A DNA stretch of 64,000 bases. It comes from Sipunculus nudus. Taxonomy: Eukaryota > Annelida > Sipuncula > Golfingiida > Sipunculidae. This document shows positions 22,601-34,100 of this stretch, piece by piece. Numbering within the stretch: the first letter of the stretch is position 1; every line of letters starts with the position of its first letter. Below the pieces are notes generated by a model. The model made no database searches. It saw only the letters and a list, made by a program, of their open reading frames with translations, and had not been told where the DNA came from. The stretch covers positions 1,648,076-1,712,075 of the forward strand of contig CM049309.1 in the NCBI GenBank assembly GCA_026874595.1, read 5' to 3'. The position numbers and the translations under genes were made by a program.

Positions 22601-23880
22601 ACTTACTGTAATAAATATCTCAGCCAACAAAATTTTATAAAGTTTGTTTTGACAGACAAATTTTATATGTCTGCTTTTTTTCAAACCATATTTGACAGAT
22701 CTACCTGGAGTTTTTTTAAAGACTGGCTCGGGGACAAAGAATTGTTGGATAAACACACATTTCTTTATTTTATATTATAAATATATTTGGGGAACCAATC
22801 TATTTCCTTCTTTTCACAGTTTGACCATTTATAAAACATTTTACTGTTTTGCTGTCGAACGATCAGGTCAAATCCAGGAACACAACGGTCATGTGTTCGT
22901 GCGAGTGTATGTAGGTAGGAGAGTGACTGGGTACCTTAACTGCAGAGGAATTTACTCGCAATTTACAGGTGCCAGAGAAAATATAGATACGCTACTCAAA
23001 AATACATGTCTGTGCAGGGCTCGAAATTTGCCCGGCAGATTTACGGGAGATCAGGCACATTTTGGTTGGCGCCGGTCCATATTTCACCACATGTGTTACA
23101 GGGTTTGATCCACTTTTCGTATATGCCGGGACTATGTTTTTAACATTTACCTTGCGGACAGAAAAAACACGCCATCAAATTCAATTCCCATGTTTTCTGC
23201 GTTGAAGGAGACTTCAGGACTGATATATTCTGAAGAAATAAGGCGGATAAACGATGTATATAAGAATTTGTTCAGCTTCATGTCATTGGTGATAAGTTAA
23301 TACCCGATATATTTACAATGGACATGCTCTACATTATAAGGTTCATGAAACATTATAAAAAAAATCTTCAAGAAGACTCGTTGAATGCCAGCATATATCA
23401 AGAACCAATCATCCATCAAATTATATAATTATTTGATAAAAGATATGGAAGCAAAGACTTTTGTAGTTTAAACTATTGAGAGATGACGAAGTCAAAGGTT
23501 ACATGGACTTTACATGTCTAACTCATTTGTAGGGCTTGGTTTTTTTTCTTAAGCGAATCCTAAATTTACTTTTGTTTTTTAACACCCTTGCAAATATTTT
23601 TTTTGTGCATTCATGCTTGAAATATTATATGTTAATATGAACCTAATAAAAGAAGTTAGTGACATATCCATAACATGACAGTCAAAATGACAGTCAGTTG
23701 ACTCGTTTCGAGGAATTGGAAAAATATAATTTTCGTTCGATCGCGGGGATCCGATTTAAAGATCCCAGAGGAGAAGGTCAAGGCGTCATATCTGAGAGAC
23801 CTTGGTGCATGGGACATGTATAGGCAATTTTTTACAACGCCCAAATCATAAAATTATAGTAGGATGCTATTTTGTAGCAC
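19700..23880. other. Gene-free interval with dispersed repeats
   Basis: No supported gene. A CTCCGGATAGC motif is repeated at about 19770-19855. A GAGTCC/GAGTCG-rich repeat lies at about 20590-20720 and again at 20990-21110, related to 7.9 kb. Short C, G, T and GT runs are scattered. The longer open frames here have no recognisable domain. Confidence 0.55.
20590..21110. repeat. Dispersed GAGTCC-rich repeat (partner at about 7905-7985)
   Basis: Text around GCCCGTGTTTGTGC, followed by AATCAAGTC or TATCAAGTC and several GAGTCC/GAGTCG motifs, occurs at 20.6 kb and 7.9 kb. A second GAGTCC cluster lies near 21.0-21.1 kb. Probably fragments of one mobile-element family; class not recognised. Confidence 0.6.
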
Positions 23881-23885
23881 AATAT

Positions 23886-24042
23886 TGCTACGGGGTGACA
23901 TAAAAGCGGACCGAACTATCTGGCTCATGAAGCTTGCTTTGCTAGCGAAGCGGTTGGTACGCCGGATTTGTGCGCCACCGTTATGGGTCCGAATCCCGGG
24001 ATCGGCCCAATATTTCCCCCTGAACAATTTGTATTCGTAACA
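23886..24042 (+). repeat. 5' LTR of the TRIM, with tRNA-like boxes
   Basis: Inside the LTR, 23940-24005 resembles a tRNA: a D-arm-like GCGAAGCGGTTGGTACGC with a 3-bp stem and a B-box-like GGGTCCGAATCCC. No acceptor stem pairs, so it is not called as a tRNA gene. Confidence 0.7.
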
Positions 24043-24160
24043 AAATGGGGGCTCGTTCAACGTAACGGTAAACTTTGTGCCCAGGGAATAATCTCACTAA
24101 AGCGTGCCTCCTGGGATAATTAATCTTGTTCTGATAGCAGAACGCTCTTAAGAGGGGGTG

Positions 24161-24316
24161 TGATACGGGACGACATAAAAGCGGACCGAACTGTCTCGCT
24201 AGTGAAGATTGCTTTGCCAGCGAAGCGGTAGGTACGCCGAATTTTTGCGCCACCGTTATAGGTTATAAACCCGGATCGGCCCAGAATTTTCCTCTGAAAA
24301 ATTTGTCTTCGTAATA
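24161..24316 (+). repeat. 3' LTR of the TRIM
   Basis: A diverged direct repeat of 23886-24042. It keeps the ACATAAAAGCGGACCGAAC block and the AGCGAAGCGGT-AGGTACGCC block, but the B-box-like part has decayed. The divergence between LTRs points to an old insertion. Confidence 0.72.
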
Positions 24317-24969
24317 ATATATTTTGCTACCGATTTTTGCCTTCTGCTGTTCTGTCGTTCCGAATGGCAATAATACAATAATATTTTGTCCCACAGGTCA
24401 AAGTAGACGGATTTAATGAACATATGGAAAGGTGGCACAATCCACGACATACATAAATTATTTCAAACAAATTACTAAGAATTTTTTTTTCAATGAAAAA
24501 TGTGTAGTAAAGTAAATTTTATTGGGATACGCTGAATTTTCGCCTCCGCCTGACCACTCTGTTGGTGATAAAATGGTCAATTTCGAACCCTGGTTTGTTT
24601 ATCAAATGGATTGTCCCAGAGGTCAGTAAATGCCCTTTGAATCAATAATTAAACATCGAAAGTGGTCTCTCATACAAATGATCTTAAATAAATATCGTGT
24701 GTGATATAAAAAGTGCATGACTCAGTACATTTTGTTGAAGTATCATTTCCCAGAATCGAAACGTCAGTTCCCCAAGTCATAAGGCCAATAAAAAAACCAT
24801 CTTGGAATGTGGTACAATGTCAATTCTTCGAAGCATATTTGGCAGAAGATTTAAGAAGCGTTCTTCTTAATAGCATGAGAAATTAAATTGAATCTTTATA
24901 CCAGAGGTAGGTACCGTTTGAATAATATTGAGAACTGTTGTTGACATACATATAAGAGTGCGCCCTTAC

Positions 24970-25035
<66 letters not shown>

Positions 25036-25967
25036 ATATATATAAACATCTTTGTATTATACATATATTATACATATACATGTATTATATTTATAGACAT
25101 CCCTGGCGTCTTTTACGCATTTTAAAAATGATTTCGAGAACTTATGCGTGAAGAAAGTGAAAAATTTACAAAACGGACAAAATTCCGTTCTATGAGAGTG
25201 CTTGTGAACACGCATCAATATATAAGGAATGTATCAGCTTGTGCTAAAAAAATGCATGTCAGTTGTTTAAAGAACTGGAAAATGGTTTTCACACTGTCAC
25301 CAAGTCCTCAGAGTTGGAATAAGGACGTATGATTGTTTTTAGCTCCGCTTACTTAAAGTTCCCTGAGGCACGGTGGACCCTCCGTCCGACGGTTCGTTAA
25401 CAGGGTACAAACCGTATATCCGTTTGACGTAAGCACGTAAAACGTCTAACGGAAATTGCAGAGAGGTCCTCGTGATATCTCCTTGAGACCCGAAGTTGGG
25501 TCACATGCAGCGATCTGTATTATGTGACCTATATTAAACATGATATTTGTGCTCTTAAAGTCATGATCTTTTTTTTTTATTAGACGTTGCTGAACAAATA
25601 TTTTGTTTTGTTTATAAAAATTTGAATAAAGTGCATGCCGCGTGTACACCTTTAAGGAACGGACAGTTCACAGATTACTGGGTCTGAGCACCACAGAAGT
25701 ATTAATAACAATAATGGCACACTGAACCTTTCATTTTGACTATAACATCACCATGAATCTTAGTGTAAGTCAATGGCCTATATTTATGTGTCAGAGCCAT
25801 TATACTTATGTGGTAAATTGGGCTGAGCAGCATGGCCTATTTGTCAATTGTTTCTTTTATTGAATAGAATAAGAGAATATAAGAAATATAATTCTTTGAA
25901 AATTAATATACTCTAAACACTTTAAAGTCGGTGCACTGACGTACAATAGTACTTCTATACCCGACAG
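24317..25967. other. Gene-free sequence upstream of gene 2
   Basis: No exon recognised. A long (TA)n tract lies at about 24973-25045. The promoter and any 5' UTR exon of gene 2 should lie here, but I could not pick out a TATA box with confidence in such AT-rich DNA. Confidence 0.5.
24973..25045. repeat. (TA)n microsatellite
   Basis: Long alternating TA run with a single phase break. Confidence 0.95.
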
Positions 25968-26144
25968 ATGGAGCCGCTGGTTGGTGTGGTGGTTACATTG
26001 AACATGGAAAATAAGTCCGGTTTGATCCGACCCAATGACAGACTGCCTCAGCCTTTTAAACACGGGGATGTCTCCTTCACCTTTAGAAGCACGCGTGGTT
26101 CAGTGTCAGCCGTGGGCGATACGGTCGAATTTATACTGCACCAG
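25968..26144 (+). CDS. Gene 2 exon 1: N-terminal cold-shock-like module, first part
   Basis: Encodes 59 residues starting MEPLVGVVVTLNM, with the strand pattern of CSDE1/UNR-type cold-shock domains: GVVVTL, SGLIRP, DVSFTF, VGDTVEFIL. It ends exactly at codon 59 before the donor GTATTA (26145). Gene 3 exon 1 has the same 59-codon length, the same phase and clear similarity. The ATG directly follows an AG (CCCGACAG), so the start codon may sit right at a 3' splice site after a 5' UTR exon. Confidence 0.85.
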
Positions 26145-26213
26145 GTATTATATTCTTTTCAACATGTAGGATATCACAGATGTATTCCAGAAATGTTTGG
26201 CGGTGTGGGGTTT

Positions 26214-26215
<2 letters not shown>

Positions 26216-26291
<76 letters not shown>
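26216..26291. repeat. Compound (TA)n(GA)n microsatellite in intron 1 of gene 2
   Basis: A TA run followed directly by a GA run. A second TA run lies at about 26695-26738 in the same intron. Confidence 0.95.
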
Positions 26292-26293
<2 letters not shown>

Positions 26294-26691
26294 CTCCGAA
26301 GAACGGACACTGGCGATATAGAGAGGTGCCTTTAATATGGAGGTTATAGGTTTAAGGACCTACTTTCAAGGGACCCGTAAGTAGCCGAACAATGGTAACA
26401 TTGAAAGCATTATATCAGTAGTATAGCACATAACAAATGTACAATGTTTTTCTATAAACTTTTATTCCTTCAACAATTATGACACTTCTAATGATCCCTT
26501 AAGATTGTACAATAAGATAATGTTTATTAAAAAATGACACGTAGATGGGACGATTGCGTGCATGTCGTAATTCCAGAGGTCTATTATTGGGTTTGATACA
26601 AAAATTAAATCATCGGAAACAGAATCGTTTAGGACCTTCCTCCTAATCGGGATCGATCCTCGGGATATATTATATATAATATTTTATTTTA

Positions 26692-26742
<51 letters not shown>

Positions 26743-27010
26743 AGATCTCTTCTAAAATTTGAATTTCTCCACAACTCTTTGTTGTTTGTCTGAAGATCAC
26801 GTAATATTTAGTGTCAGAATCAAAACCATTTAGTACCACACTTTGTCTCGCTTTGACGACAATGAGAACATTTTTATAAAACAGGTAAATCCGTATTCAA
26901 AATGGAAACTACTTTATTCTTTTCTGTTCAGATTACAATCATACTACACTTACTTTGTATATCTGTTAATGCTCTTTGAACAAAAGTTAAGGCTCCGATT
27001 GTTTCTTCAG

Positions 27011-27104
27011 AATTCAGCTGAAAAGCCCAGAGCTTTCGCTGTAAATAAGCCACGAGCTGCTGAGCCTGAAGGAACCAACCGTGGAACATCATTATCCAAG
27101 GAAG
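27011..27104 (+). CDS. Gene 2 exon 2: end of the first cold-shock-like module
   Basis: A 94-nt exon between acceptor TTGTTTCTTCAG (27010) and donor GTCAGT (27105). It encodes NSAEKPRAFAVNKPRA and a hydrophilic tail. Joined to exon 1 it completes a CSD-like fold: FILHQ followed by NSAEKPRAFAV parallels EKDKPRAFTLKLV, the end of the third module in the main exon. The exon ends in phase 1, matching the acceptor phase at 31172. The homologous exon of gene 3 lies at 62632-62716. Confidence 0.82.
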
Positions 27105-28241
27105 GTCAGTGTTTATAATTAATCAAGGACTTGTAGGCTCATGTTGTCCCCCGCCACAACTATGAACTTAAGATGAATTGATAAGTTTTATTCATTGATA
27201 AGATTTAATTGGTAATTTAGCAATATAACATGATAATATTGCAAAGATTAAAATGAAACAACACCTTAAAATTGTAAACATCATTTGAGCTCTCATCCAA
27301 AAGGTAGAGGTCTCATGTATGTAGCAAAGAAATCCTGCATGAGTTAAATAATGTTTTGTTGACCACAGAAATGGACTGAATACAAATGTAATTCATTTTT
27401 GATTCGGGGTTTCTGGGAGTCTCATATCAGGCAAACTGTTTGCCTGTCAACTTCAGTGGTGACCCCTACATAAAAATGAAGATATGCGTCTACATTTTGG
27501 AGCTGATATAGTTGCCCCCATTTCAGGGGGTTTGTCACAGACATTGTGCTCTGTATGTATACAGTTCTGCGGATCTCAAAAGTTGAGGAAAGATAGATAT
27601 TAGTCAAATTTAGTTTATTTCATTTGTTTATCCAAGATCAAGAAAGTAAAGTAATGAACAGCTATAAAAAAATGAAAAGTCTGGATAAGGGTGGAAAGCG
27701 TCTTGATGCGCATACAGGCCAATACAAGTGCCGACACCTAAAGGTCATACTAAAATATGCCTAGTGAAAAATGTAACACATAGTATCACCTAAAACCGCA
27801 AGAGTTGTGACCGGTAAAAGTGATAATTGCGTGAAATTCAAACAACTTTGAAAATAAGTTTATAACAAATGACTATCTGCATACAATTTTTAATGATATA
27901 TTTCCTTTACAATGTATTAATTTTATTCTCTGAATTGAGAGGGATATGATTACAATGACCATCCTCCCTTTTCTAAAAAGTGTGTGGAGGGGGGATATCC
28001 CCCCCCCCCTGCATTGACGCCGCTGAGTAATATTAATCATGTGATCATGTTATTTCTGTTTTTTTTTTTGGTTTCTGCCGGACAAAACTGTTATATTTCA
28101 TGTTTATATTGACTTTATGGTATCTTAAATTTCGCTGATCATTGATTTTCAGTGTATGAGTTTTTCTTTGTCACACGGACCCCTGAGCTTACGAGCACCT
28201 CATTTTAGGGGCATATTCATCATAGACGGGTTTATCGCTTT

Positions 28242-28385
28242 CTGGAGATCTCGGCCCTTTTACATCTCGGCCCACACAAAGTCGGACCACTTAGTACAAT
28301 CTCGGACCACCCGGTCGACGATCTCGGACCACATTCCGTACCATCTCGGACCACTATATCGGACCTGTTCAGACCTCGGTCGGAC
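28242..28385 (+). repeat. Left terminal inverted repeat of the MULE-like element
   Basis: Contains several ATCTCGGACCAC-type subrepeats; inverted partner at 30478-30643. Confidence 0.8.
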
Positions 28386-28589
28386 TTATGATGTCGTTGT
28401 CAAATGTCTATGTTCCGTCATCAAACGATGTTAATGCTAATTATTAAAACATTATTACTCCACGCATTATTGTTCCCCCTCTCTCTCTCTTTTTCATTCT
28501 CTCCATCATTAATCATTCACCACATATCGTCTTAATCTTAATTTATAAATAATTCTAAAGTTTGTGCATTTGATCGTTTATTAAAGTAT

Positions 28590-29055
28590 ACGTCTGTGTG
28601 AGATGAAGAATGAAAGAAAGACAGCATGAATGAAAGATTAAATGAATGAAAGAACGAAAGAAAGGTTGAATAATAGACAGATTGAATGAAAGAAAGATTG
28701 AATGATAGACAGACAAAATGAATGAAAGATTGAATGAGATTGAATGAATTAATTAAAGAAAGAATGAACTATAAAAAGATTTAATGGAAGAAAGATGGAA
28801 TGAATTTATGAAAGAACGAATGGATGATATACAGACAAAATAAATGAAAGATTGAATGAATAAAGGTAGGAAAGAATGGATGAAAGAAAGAATGAATGAA
28901 AAAATAATGAAAGAAAGATTGGAGGAATGAATGAAAGAAAGAATGAATGATAGACAGATTGAATAAAAGAAAGATTGAATGAATTAATGAAAGAAAGAAT
29001 GGATGATAGACCGATAAAATAATGAAAGATTGAGAGAGAGAGAGAGAGATTTCAT
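28590..29055. repeat. GAAT/GAAA-rich simple-sequence tract
   Basis: About 450 bp of imperfect GAATGAAAGAAAGATTGAAT-type repeats ending in a GA run. The long minus-strand frame here (Phe/His/Ser/Ile-rich) is a by-product of low complexity. Confidence 0.92.
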
Positions 29056-29320
29056 GAATATCATCTTTCACTTAGTGATTACTAAACAATGGAAATGATC
29101 AAAGCCAAACACGAAGCTTTCAATTTCTTTTGATATCCCTTCTATCCTTTAATTAATAAGGCAAGCACTGAGCTTCTTGCAAACTCATCAAGATCAAAGT
29201 CAAAGAGCTTTGATCTAGTTATAGTGTATACAGTCTGTTTATGTGTGGGTACCCTAACCTGAACTGCTCGATGTCAAGAATGAATAGTGAACAAATTATA
29301 TATATGCATAAGTATGCACC

Positions 29321-29636
29321 ATGTCCATAAGAACGAACAACGGATGTGAAGGCTGGCATCGGCCGATAAACTCCAAGGTCATCAAGAACACTCCTCTCTC
29401 AGTACCTCCTGATCCCGAAACTTCATGATGAGGCGAAACTCCTGCAGCTGCAGGTTAAGTTACTATCAGCCAACAAAGTAAAGACTTACCAGAAGTCCAA
29501 GTACAGGAAGTCTGAGACAAGAATAGTGGAACTTTGGAGTACGTACGAAGCGGGGGATATCTCAACTTTAAAGTTCTTGAAGAGAGCAATTAAGCCGCCT
29601 CTATCAGCCCCAGTTTACGACTATTTCACAACATGA
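29321..29636 (+). pseudogene. MULE transposase C-terminal remnant
   Basis: Translation gives NNGCEGWHRPIN, close to the NNDVEGWHRRLN signature of FLYWCH/MULE transposases as I recall it. A frameshift near 29400 is followed by LLIPKLHDEAKLLQLQVKLL and a Lys/Tyr-rich tail ending at TGA 29634-29636. Only the C-terminal region survives; the DDE catalytic core is not visible. The source element is inactive. Confidence 0.7.
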
Positions 29637-30477
29637 AGGACACAGGATTTATGCTAACTGTGATGGCATGGATAGTTTTGATATATAGAGATAACTGATT
29701 GGTGTATAGAACTGTGTTGCCTTTCCAATCTGAATAAGAATTGTTTAGTACAGGCTTTAAAATGTTGTACAAGAGAAATCTGGTATAAATAAGTTTATTG
29801 TAACTCTTTAATTGATAAATAACTTTTTTGTTAGATGTATATATCTAAACTTCTACTGTTTTCACTCTGTAAAATACGATGAGTGTGATTTTTTTTGTTC
29901 GTTTGCTGATTTTTCGGTTTTCGTATCTCGTTTTTATATTGTATATATACGAAATTCTTATAAACTTGAGTTTAAATATGGTGTCAATTCCCACCTTTGA
30001 ATTTCTGTTTTATGTAGGCCTATATATCTAAACTACAACTGTATTCACTCGTTAAAATTATCTAGTTCAGTAGTTGAATTGACGATATGTAACAGCGATA
30101 CACCAGTTCTGATTCTTTGATTCACACATGTTCATTTGTACATTTTTGGTTTATCACAAATTTCATATTTCGGTTTTCATACCTCTTTTTATATTGTATA
30201 TATTAAATTCTAATAAATTTGTCATTTCTCTTTGAGTTAGAGTACGGTGTCATGCGTTTCACACAAACTATTATAAATTAAGTATAAGAGTGTGTGCGTG
30301 TGCGTGTGTCAAATGTGTTCTGATTGGACATACATACTGAGCAATGTCGTATAGGCCTAACTTGTCCAAATGGAATTTTAAATATCTGAATCGCGCGTAG
30401 AAGAAATAATATTGTGTATTATAAACAATACATTGGTAATTTCATAACAGTTTAGGCAGGCAGGACATGTATATTAC

Positions 30478-30643
30478 TTTGGTCCGAGATCGTAGTTGCC
30501 CGATCACAAAGAAGTCCGAGATCGTAGTGGCCAGATACAAAGTGGTCCGAGATCGTCGACCGGGTGGTCCGAGATCGTGATGGTCCGATTTGAAGTGGTC
30601 CGACTTCGTGTGGGCCGAGATGTAAAAGGTCCGAGATTTCCAG
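30478..30643 (-). repeat. Right terminal inverted repeat of the MULE-like element
   Basis: The reverse complement matches 28242-28385, with GTGGTCCGAGATCG-type subrepeats. Confidence 0.8.
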
Positions 30644-31171
30644 GTACCAAAGACCCAGGATATTCAAACTTAATATGCATACATCTACTGGTTCACATTT
30701 CCTGCACACCAAAAATTAGGTCAGTGTATCCTATATTTCTGTACTACGGCCTTCAGATGGATGTCAGATCTAGCTGAAACAAGAAAATATCGAAATAGTA
30801 AGAGTGCTACGAAAAAAGCCATTTTTGTTACTTTTCTGTGTATAATTCAATAGTTCTCATAAATATGTAACCCGTTATTATAAAACAAGATGTATTTTTA
30901 TTACTCACCAATCCGGAGAAAAATGTAAATGATCTTTTTGAATCATTTCAAACAGATTTTGCCATACACAATATGTCTAAAAAAATAAACACGGTAGGTG
31001 CAGAAGTCGGGTAATGGTAACACAACATTCGACGCTCGAAAGAACATTTGGTCATGAGGCATTTATGTAGTTCTCGACCAAACGGCGGAAATTAATGATC
31101 GTTTCCTATTGTTTGACCAACCTGATGATGGTGCAATATCTATGACAAGGTTGTTTTTTTTGTAGTTTCAG

Positions 31172-34100
31172 ATATGGAAGAAATTTGGAAACGAGAAGGA
31201 AAAGCGGTGTTCCATGGAACTGTAGTGAGTATAACAGAAAATGGGGACTGGGGCACTGTTGAGTCAACACAGCCTGATAATATTACCAAGCAGCTGCTGT
31301 TCAAAAGGATGGAGGAAAGTGGAACAAACATCCACCTGGGTGATAACGTGAAATTCACACTTCCCTCCGGCATACCCTCCAAGTTTCCTGTCATCGAAGC
31401 AATTTTTAGAGTTAGCACGAGTGATTCAGGATCCCGTGTATGCCAGATATGTCAGGATCAGAAGAAACAAAGCACAAACACCGATCCAAAAGAAGAAGCC
31501 AGGCAATTCCATGGAATATATCAAGGACGAGTGGAAGAACTGCCCCAAGGTACAAACATTGGATACCTAAAACCTATGAGTCCACTGCCGCAAGGGTACA
31601 GGAAGAAAGCTAACGTCAAATTTAACATTAAGGAAACAGAATCTCTAGGACTAGCTCTAGCCATCGGAGATATTTTAGAATTCACATTGGGAATGAAGGA
31701 GAAAGATAAGCCAAGGGCCTTCACGTTAAAGTTGGTACGCTGTTCCCAACGAGAGCCAGCTTTAATAAAGAAGTATCTTGAAAAGCTGAAAAGCATGACA
31801 ATTGACCCAATAATTGATGAGGAATTCCACAAAAAAGAACGTGAGCCGGTATTAAGAATGTTGTCTTGTGATGCAGTTTGGCGCTGTATAGGAGACAGTG
31901 AGGAAATAGATGACAACAGTGTATTTTATCTTATGGAAGTTGTAAATACTATTTGTAAAAACGGAAAAGCGGTCAGACTGCATTTACAAAGAACATTACA
32001 AGAACTGTCCACAACAAAGTTGTTTCGATCAAATGGAGGCAGGCTCTCTAAATTTGTGAAACATCTTGGTACAAAAGATGCTGCACGATTCCGAGAGGTT
32101 CTCATGCGCTTTTGTCGCAATATGGTAGAACATGTTCCGAGGAGAACAAGGTCCATTGTTAGGATATTGAAGCCTTTGTGTTCAACGAATCAGTGGGCTT
32201 TAGAAAACTTCCTGTATAATGTAATACAGTCGGTGCTGCCCATGGAAGAACATATGGGTGACCTTGAGTGGAATGAGCTGCCAATAGTCCCACCGTCCAA
32301 TAGTCTTCTTGGACCTGCTTTGGATGCATCTGCTGCACTGCGTCCAGTGAAGACGTCAGGTGCTTATGCATCTGTGGACGATTACTTGGATACTTACTTT
32401 CGACTGCTTTGGACTGACTGTTTCACTGGTCTTCAGAAAGGAATTAAAGATTTTCTCACAGGCAAACTTGATTTGCGAGATATGAATCTATATTACGCCA
32501 TCAGTCTTGTTGGTGTTCAAATCGGAAGAGACCATGGTGGATTATGTTTGATGATAGAGTTCATGTCTTGTAAATTGATAAGCAACTGGAAGACCTCATC
32601 TTGTTTAACTTACGGCAACCTGCTCTGTATTTCACCATCGGGGACCTTCCAAGACATAATTTGGGCAACTGTGTCAAATAGAAGTGCGGAAACCCTTGAG
32701 AAGAAAATGGTACTGGGAATAGAACTGGCTGACGATATGAATTCCATGACACAGGCTTCGATTATATTAGCGCTTGCTAATGCCGGAAAAGGAATAGTAA
32801 TGGCAGAGTCTCCAACTTACTTTGAAGCATATAAACCAGCTCTAAATACTCTACAGCGACTCCACGTGGACCACATTCCCTTTGTAAATACAATAGTCGA
32901 AGCCAAAGAATCACGTAGACCAACGTATCATGTCACCAATGTGGACAGAAGTTCAGATGAACTTGACATGGATCAGAATGAAACTGGCACGGTCAGTTTT
33001 AACCATGAACCAAATTGCGACCTTTGCTCTGGTTTGGACCAAAGCCAAGTCATTGCTGTTGATCGAGCATTAAACCAACAGGTGGCTATAATCCAAGGGC
33101 CTCCAGGTACTGGTAAAACGTATGTTGGTGTGAAAATCTTGCTCCACATAGTGAAAAATGTTAAAGTAGATGGCCCTATCCTTGTCCTAACATACAAAAA
33201 TCACGCGCTGGATGAATTTTTGAAAAGCCTTCTCCCGGTATTTCCTTTATCAGTGGTCAGAATAGGCGGACGGTCCAGCGAGCAACTGCTGGAGGAATGC
33301 AATTTAAAGGAATTGAGCAGATCCACCCGAAAATGCTCAACACTACGGAAGAATATCTCGGAATTACTGAAAGAAGAATCGTCACTCCAAGATAAAATCA
33401 AGCAATTGACTATAAATCTGGTTGAAAGCTTAACATTTGAGCCCATGATTTTGCTGAAAGAACTGGATGGTCGGCAGATTTTCCAGTTACTGATTCACTT
33501 TGACATTCACAAGATGCCAGATAACATTGAACTTGAATCAATTAAGTTGCCTGTTGGAAAAAAAAGTCACGGTGCAGAGCTATAAAGCAGTGGCTTCAGG
33601 ATAACAGGGAATGGATTGAATCCTCAGCTTATCGAAAGTGTTCAGCAGAACCTGTGAAAATGAATGACCTGAAAATCTTGGTTTCTTCAGTATGCTGGCA
33701 GTGGCTACCATCTGTTCAGAAATTCGATGACATTATTGGCAGGTTTCAACAACGTCCGTTGCAACTAGACGATATAATAGCTTCACAGAAGAAATACAAA
33801 ACTGAAAATGAGGAACTTGAAGGGGTTGCTGGGGAAACTGAGCAAGAGCGTGTGTCCGCCTCAGAGAGAAACAACACCCCAGCCTTGAAGTATACACTAA
33901 ATCTGAGTACGAAGGACAAAGGGAGCTCAGGGTTGAGTCTGAGAGCAGGATCTGCAAAACTACTGGAACATTGTTCTGCTGTTGTAGATCTTGCTTGTGA
34001 GAACGTTTGGGCGCTTTCAGACGAAGAGAGAGTTTACCTGATAACGCGAATGTTACATAAAAGGGCCGAAGAACAAATTACCGAACTAGATGATACAATA

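Larger units (their letters stand above)
23886..24316 (+). mobile_element. TRIM-like miniature LTR retroelement (431 bp)
   Basis: Two direct repeats of about 157 bp (23886-24042 and 24161-24316) start TGCTACGGG / TGATACGGG and end CGTAACA / CGTAATA. Just after the first, 24046-24058 reads TGGGGGCTCGTTC, close to the classic tRNA-Pro primer-binding site. Just before the second is a purine-rich AAGAGGGGG tract. The internal part is only about 118 bp and codes for nothing. ATAT flanks both sides, weak support because the sequence is AT-rich. These are the defining parts of a terminal-repeat retrotransposon in miniature. Confidence 0.78.
28242..30643 (+). mobile_element. Decayed Mutator-like (MULE) DNA transposon in intron 2 of gene 2
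   Basis: Two ~150-bp inverted repeats (28242-28385 and 30478-30643) are built from repeated ATCTCGGACCAC motifs and read alike in opposite directions, including an identical CTCGGACCACCCGGTCGAC block. Between them lies a transposase C-terminal remnant (29321-29636). Long inverted repeats plus this transposase type fit a MULE. I found no 9-bp target duplication at the ends I chose, so the outer limits may be off by some bases. Confidence 0.72.

Noticed and set aside
22692-23108. 138-codon open frame on the + strand
   Set aside because: No recognisable domain, no conserved motif, no exon partner. The length is unremarkable for chance.
23940-24005. tRNA gene
   Set aside because: D-arm-like and B-box-like segments exist, but there is no pairing acceptor stem or clean anticodon arm, and the segment is part of an LTR repeated at 24161-24316.
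24896-25125. Poly-Tyr/Ile frames over (TA)n tracts
   Set aside because: Translation of a dinucleotide repeat; no gene.
27980-28025. Another hAT end (GACGCCGCTG next to a C-rich run)
   Set aside because: It resembles the ends of the 12.8-15.1 kb element, but no partner end or target duplication could be found.
28781-29071. Minus-strand 96-codon frame rich in Phe, His, Ser and Ile
   Set aside because: It lies entirely in a GAAT/GAAA simple-sequence tract.
33553-33599. A short intron removing the gene 2 frameshift
   Set aside because: Possible GT and AG exist, but the intron would be only about 47 bp, and gene 1 has continuous coding sequence at the same place. A run-length change in A8 is simpler.
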